From an uncultured Oscillospiraceae bacterium (GTDB lineage: Bacteria > Bacillota > Clostridia > Oscillospirales > Oscillospiraceae), in assembly GCA_910588365.1 (NCBI GenBank), contig CAJUQS010000098.1:1-6817 (forward strand): 6,817 nucleotides of DNA, read 5' to 3'. Below, one piece after another: positions 5,209-6,817 of the stretch (the first letter of the stretch is position 1; every line of letters starts with the position of its first letter). The position numbers and the translations under genes are program-made. Below the pieces are notes generated by a model. The model was not told the origin of the DNA, did no database searches, and saw nothing but the letters and a program-made list of their open reading frames with translations.

Positions 5209-6702
5209 TTAGCCGAGGAGCTGGAGAACGCCCTGGGGCAGCTGGTTGGCCTGGGCCAGCATGGCCTGGGCGGACTGGACCAGGATGTTGTTCTTGACGT
5301 AGCTCATCATTTCCTCGGCCACGTCGGTGTCGCGGATGGTGGACTCGGCGTCCTGGATGTTCTCGGCCATCACGGACAGGTTGTTCTGGGTGTGCTCCAG
5401 ACGGTTCTGGGTAGCGCCCAGGTCGCCGCGGACGCTGGAAACGTAGTTGATGGCGCTGCGGATGGTCTCAATGGCGGCCTTCGCGCCCTCCTGGCTGCCG
5501 ATGTTGATGCCGTCGATGCCCATGGCCTTGGTGTGCATGTCGCCGATGGAGACCTTCAGCTGGTTGTAGTCGTCGGCGGTGTCGCCGATCTGGAGGGTCA
5601 GGCCCTTATCCAGAATGGTGGGATCCACCTTGCCGGTCTGGACCAGGCCGGCCCAGTTGGCCGCCTTCGAATCGACGGTACCGGTAATACCGTGGGTACC
5701 CTTGCCGTCCACACCGGCCAGGTTGTTCTTGGCGTAATCCACGCCGCCCTCTTTCTCAGTGACGGTAATCACGCCGCTGCTGAGAGTCGTACCAACCTTG
5801 AAGCGGGTGTTGTCCTGGGCGGCGGTGGACAGGCGCTGGGCGGCGGAGGTGATCAGATCGGTGGACGTTGCGGTCTTGTCGGTCAGATCGATCACGTTCT
5901 CCATGCCCTTGTACTTGCTGTCCGCGCCAACGGCGAAGACATAGGTCTCGTCGCCGATGGTCACGGTTCTGCCGTCGGCAACAACCACCTTGCCGGCGCC
6001 GGCCGTGGTGGACAGCTCGAACTTGGCCTGGCCGTACATGCGGCCCTTGGTGCTGTCAACGGCCTCCTTCTCAACAGTGACAGAGACCTCCTGGCCGTTG
6101 TTGCCGGTAACGATGGTCTTGTCGCTGTAGGTGAAGTTGCCCGTTCCGGTACCGGAGGACCACGCCTTGGTGGGGGCGTTGCTCATGGTGAACACCAGCT
6201 TGTCGCCCTCGGCGGAGGCGGACATGGTGAAGCCATAGTCATCCTTCCACTGGTTGCCGGCATCGGTACCCGTGGTCGCAGTATTCCAAGCCGCAGCGAA
6301 CTTCTTGGCCAGCTCGGAGCCGCTGAGGGTCTCATCCTTGCTGAGGGTCACTTCCAGATCGGTACCCCACAGGCTGAGCGTCACATTCTCGCCGTCCCCG
6401 CTGGCGGTGACGGAAACCTTGGAGAGGTCCACGGAGTAGATGCCGGCCTGGGGATCCTGGCCCAGCTGGCCGTCGGCAATGATATCGGCGTCCGTGATGA
6501 CATCCGTGCTGTTCACGACCTTGGTGCTGGCGTCCATGGAGCCGTCCAGCAGGTTGATGCCGTTGAAGTTGGCGCTGTCGGCGATACGGTTGATCTCGGA
6601 CTTCAGGGAGTTGACCTCCTTCTGGAGGTTGGCGCGGTCGACCTCGTTGTCATAGGTGCCGTTGGCGGACTGGGTGGCCAGGTAGTCCATGCGGTTGAGC
6701 AT
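5209..6702 (-). CDS. Flagellin, N-terminally truncated (likely 5' broken gene)
   Basis: The readable product is 497 aa from ATG 6702; flagellin homology extends three more codons (Ile-His-Asp) to 6711. Residues 1-55 match the end of the conserved N-terminal flagellin domain (MLNRMDYLATQSANGTYDNE, then INRIADSANFNGINLLDG). Residues 60-390 are the variable surface-exposed middle, including GRTVTIGDETYVFAVG (244-259). Residues 400-497 are an intact C-terminal D1/D0 domain (RDTDVAEEMMSYVKNNIL; ANQLPQGVLQLLG). A complete clostridial flagellin has about 85 more N-terminal residues, the D0 coiled-coil and secretion region. Those are absent, and an in-frame TAA lies at 6733-6735. There is no ribosome binding site before 6702. 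Without the N-terminus the product should not export or polymerise, so this is a broken gene, a silent cassette or an assembly artefact. It has about 29 lysines available for FliB. Confidence 0.9.
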   Translation of the reverse strand: MLNRMDYLATQSANGTYDNEVDRANLQKEVNSLKSEINRIADSANFNGINLLDGSMDASTKVVNSTDVITDADIIADGQLGQDPQAGIYSVDLSKVSVTASGDGENVTLSLWGTDLEVTLSKDETLSGSELAKKFAAAWNTATTGTDAGNQWKDDYGFTMSASAEGDKLVFTMSNAPTKAWSSGTGTGNFTYSDKTIVTGNNGQEVSVTVEKEAVDSTKGRMYGQAKFELSTTAGAGKVVVADGRTVTIGDETYVFAVGADSKYKGMENVIDLTDKTATSTDLITSAAQRLSTAAQDNTRFKVGTTLSSGVITVTEKEGGVDYAKNNLAGVDGKGTHGITGTVDSKAANWAGLVQTGKVDPTILDKGLTLQIGDTADDYNQLKVSIGDMHTKAMGIDGINIGSQEGAKAAIETIRSAINYVSSVRGDLGATQNRLEHTQNNLSVMAENIQDAESTIRDTDVAEEMMSYVKNNILVQSAQAMLAQANQLPQGVLQLLG

Positions 6703-6711
6703 ATCATGGAT

Positions 6712-6817
6712 CCACGGGGTTGTTCGCGTCAGTTATAAAAATGACGTATTTGCATGGTTTATTTGCCCGTATAACATTGCGATACAGTTGATAGTATTTT
6801 AAGAAACTGTCCTCATC
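6712..6817. other. AT-rich foreign-looking segment abutting the broken flagellin
   Basis: By my count the last ~103 bases are about 38% GC, clearly lower than the adjoining flagellin. Flagellin similarity ends at the GGATCC at 6708-6713. No ORF of note, ribosome binding site or flagellar promoter was seen here; the longest plus-strand ATG frame I followed is about 16 codons. A short inverted repeat CGTCA/TGACG flanks 10 nt around 6727-6746. The origin cannot be decided from this window. Confidence 0.6.

Noticed and set aside
5392..6738. Long 448-aa plus-strand ORF
   Set aside because: It is antisense to a clear flagellin; its Gly/Ala/Val/Leu-rich, His-studded composition is typical of a high-GC shadow frame.

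Overview
The window looks like a surface/flagellar locus from a moderately GC-rich anaerobic Firmicute, most likely an Oscillospiraceae-type gut clostridium (Flavonifractor/Oscillibacter/Lawsonibacter-like). This rests on strong AGGAGG-type ribosome binding sites, a clostridial-type flagellin, a FliB-type flagellin lysine methylase and Gram-positive-type signal peptides. The taxon is an inference; there is no rRNA or other marker gene here.

All well-supported genes are on the minus strand. In transcription order (right to left) they are: a flagellin lacking its N-terminal ~85 residues (5209-6702); a small single-pass membrane protein with an extracellular domain (4440-5000); three tandem secreted paralogues (3605-4384, 2821-3462, 1466-2638) sharing a domain whose hallmark is an INPYxLP motif near the start and a W-x3-D[GD] plus aromatic β-strand near the end; and FliB (234-1445). 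An intrinsic terminator at 2758-2803 separates the first two paralogues from the third. The third, which has a Pro-Glu repeat stalk, lies only 20 nt upstream of fliB and is probably co-transcribed with it. A possible 49-codon ORF on the plus strand (26-175) converges on fliB.

FliB genes commonly sit near flagellin, so the outer pair makes sense: FliB methylates lysines on the flagellin surface. The four genes between them form a compact secreted or membrane-anchored cassette of unassigned function, and this is the most interesting part of the window. The right end is anomalous. Flagellin homology stops abruptly at a GGATCC (6708-6713), and the last ~105 bp are much more AT-rich and carry an in-frame stop. 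This could be a real rearrangement (insertion, inversion or silent cassette) or an assembly or cloning chimera.

No tRNA, rRNA, CRISPR array, transposase or recombinase was seen. No gene-free stretch exceeds 300 bases. The larger gaps (1-233, 5001-5208, 6712-6817) are described as features.
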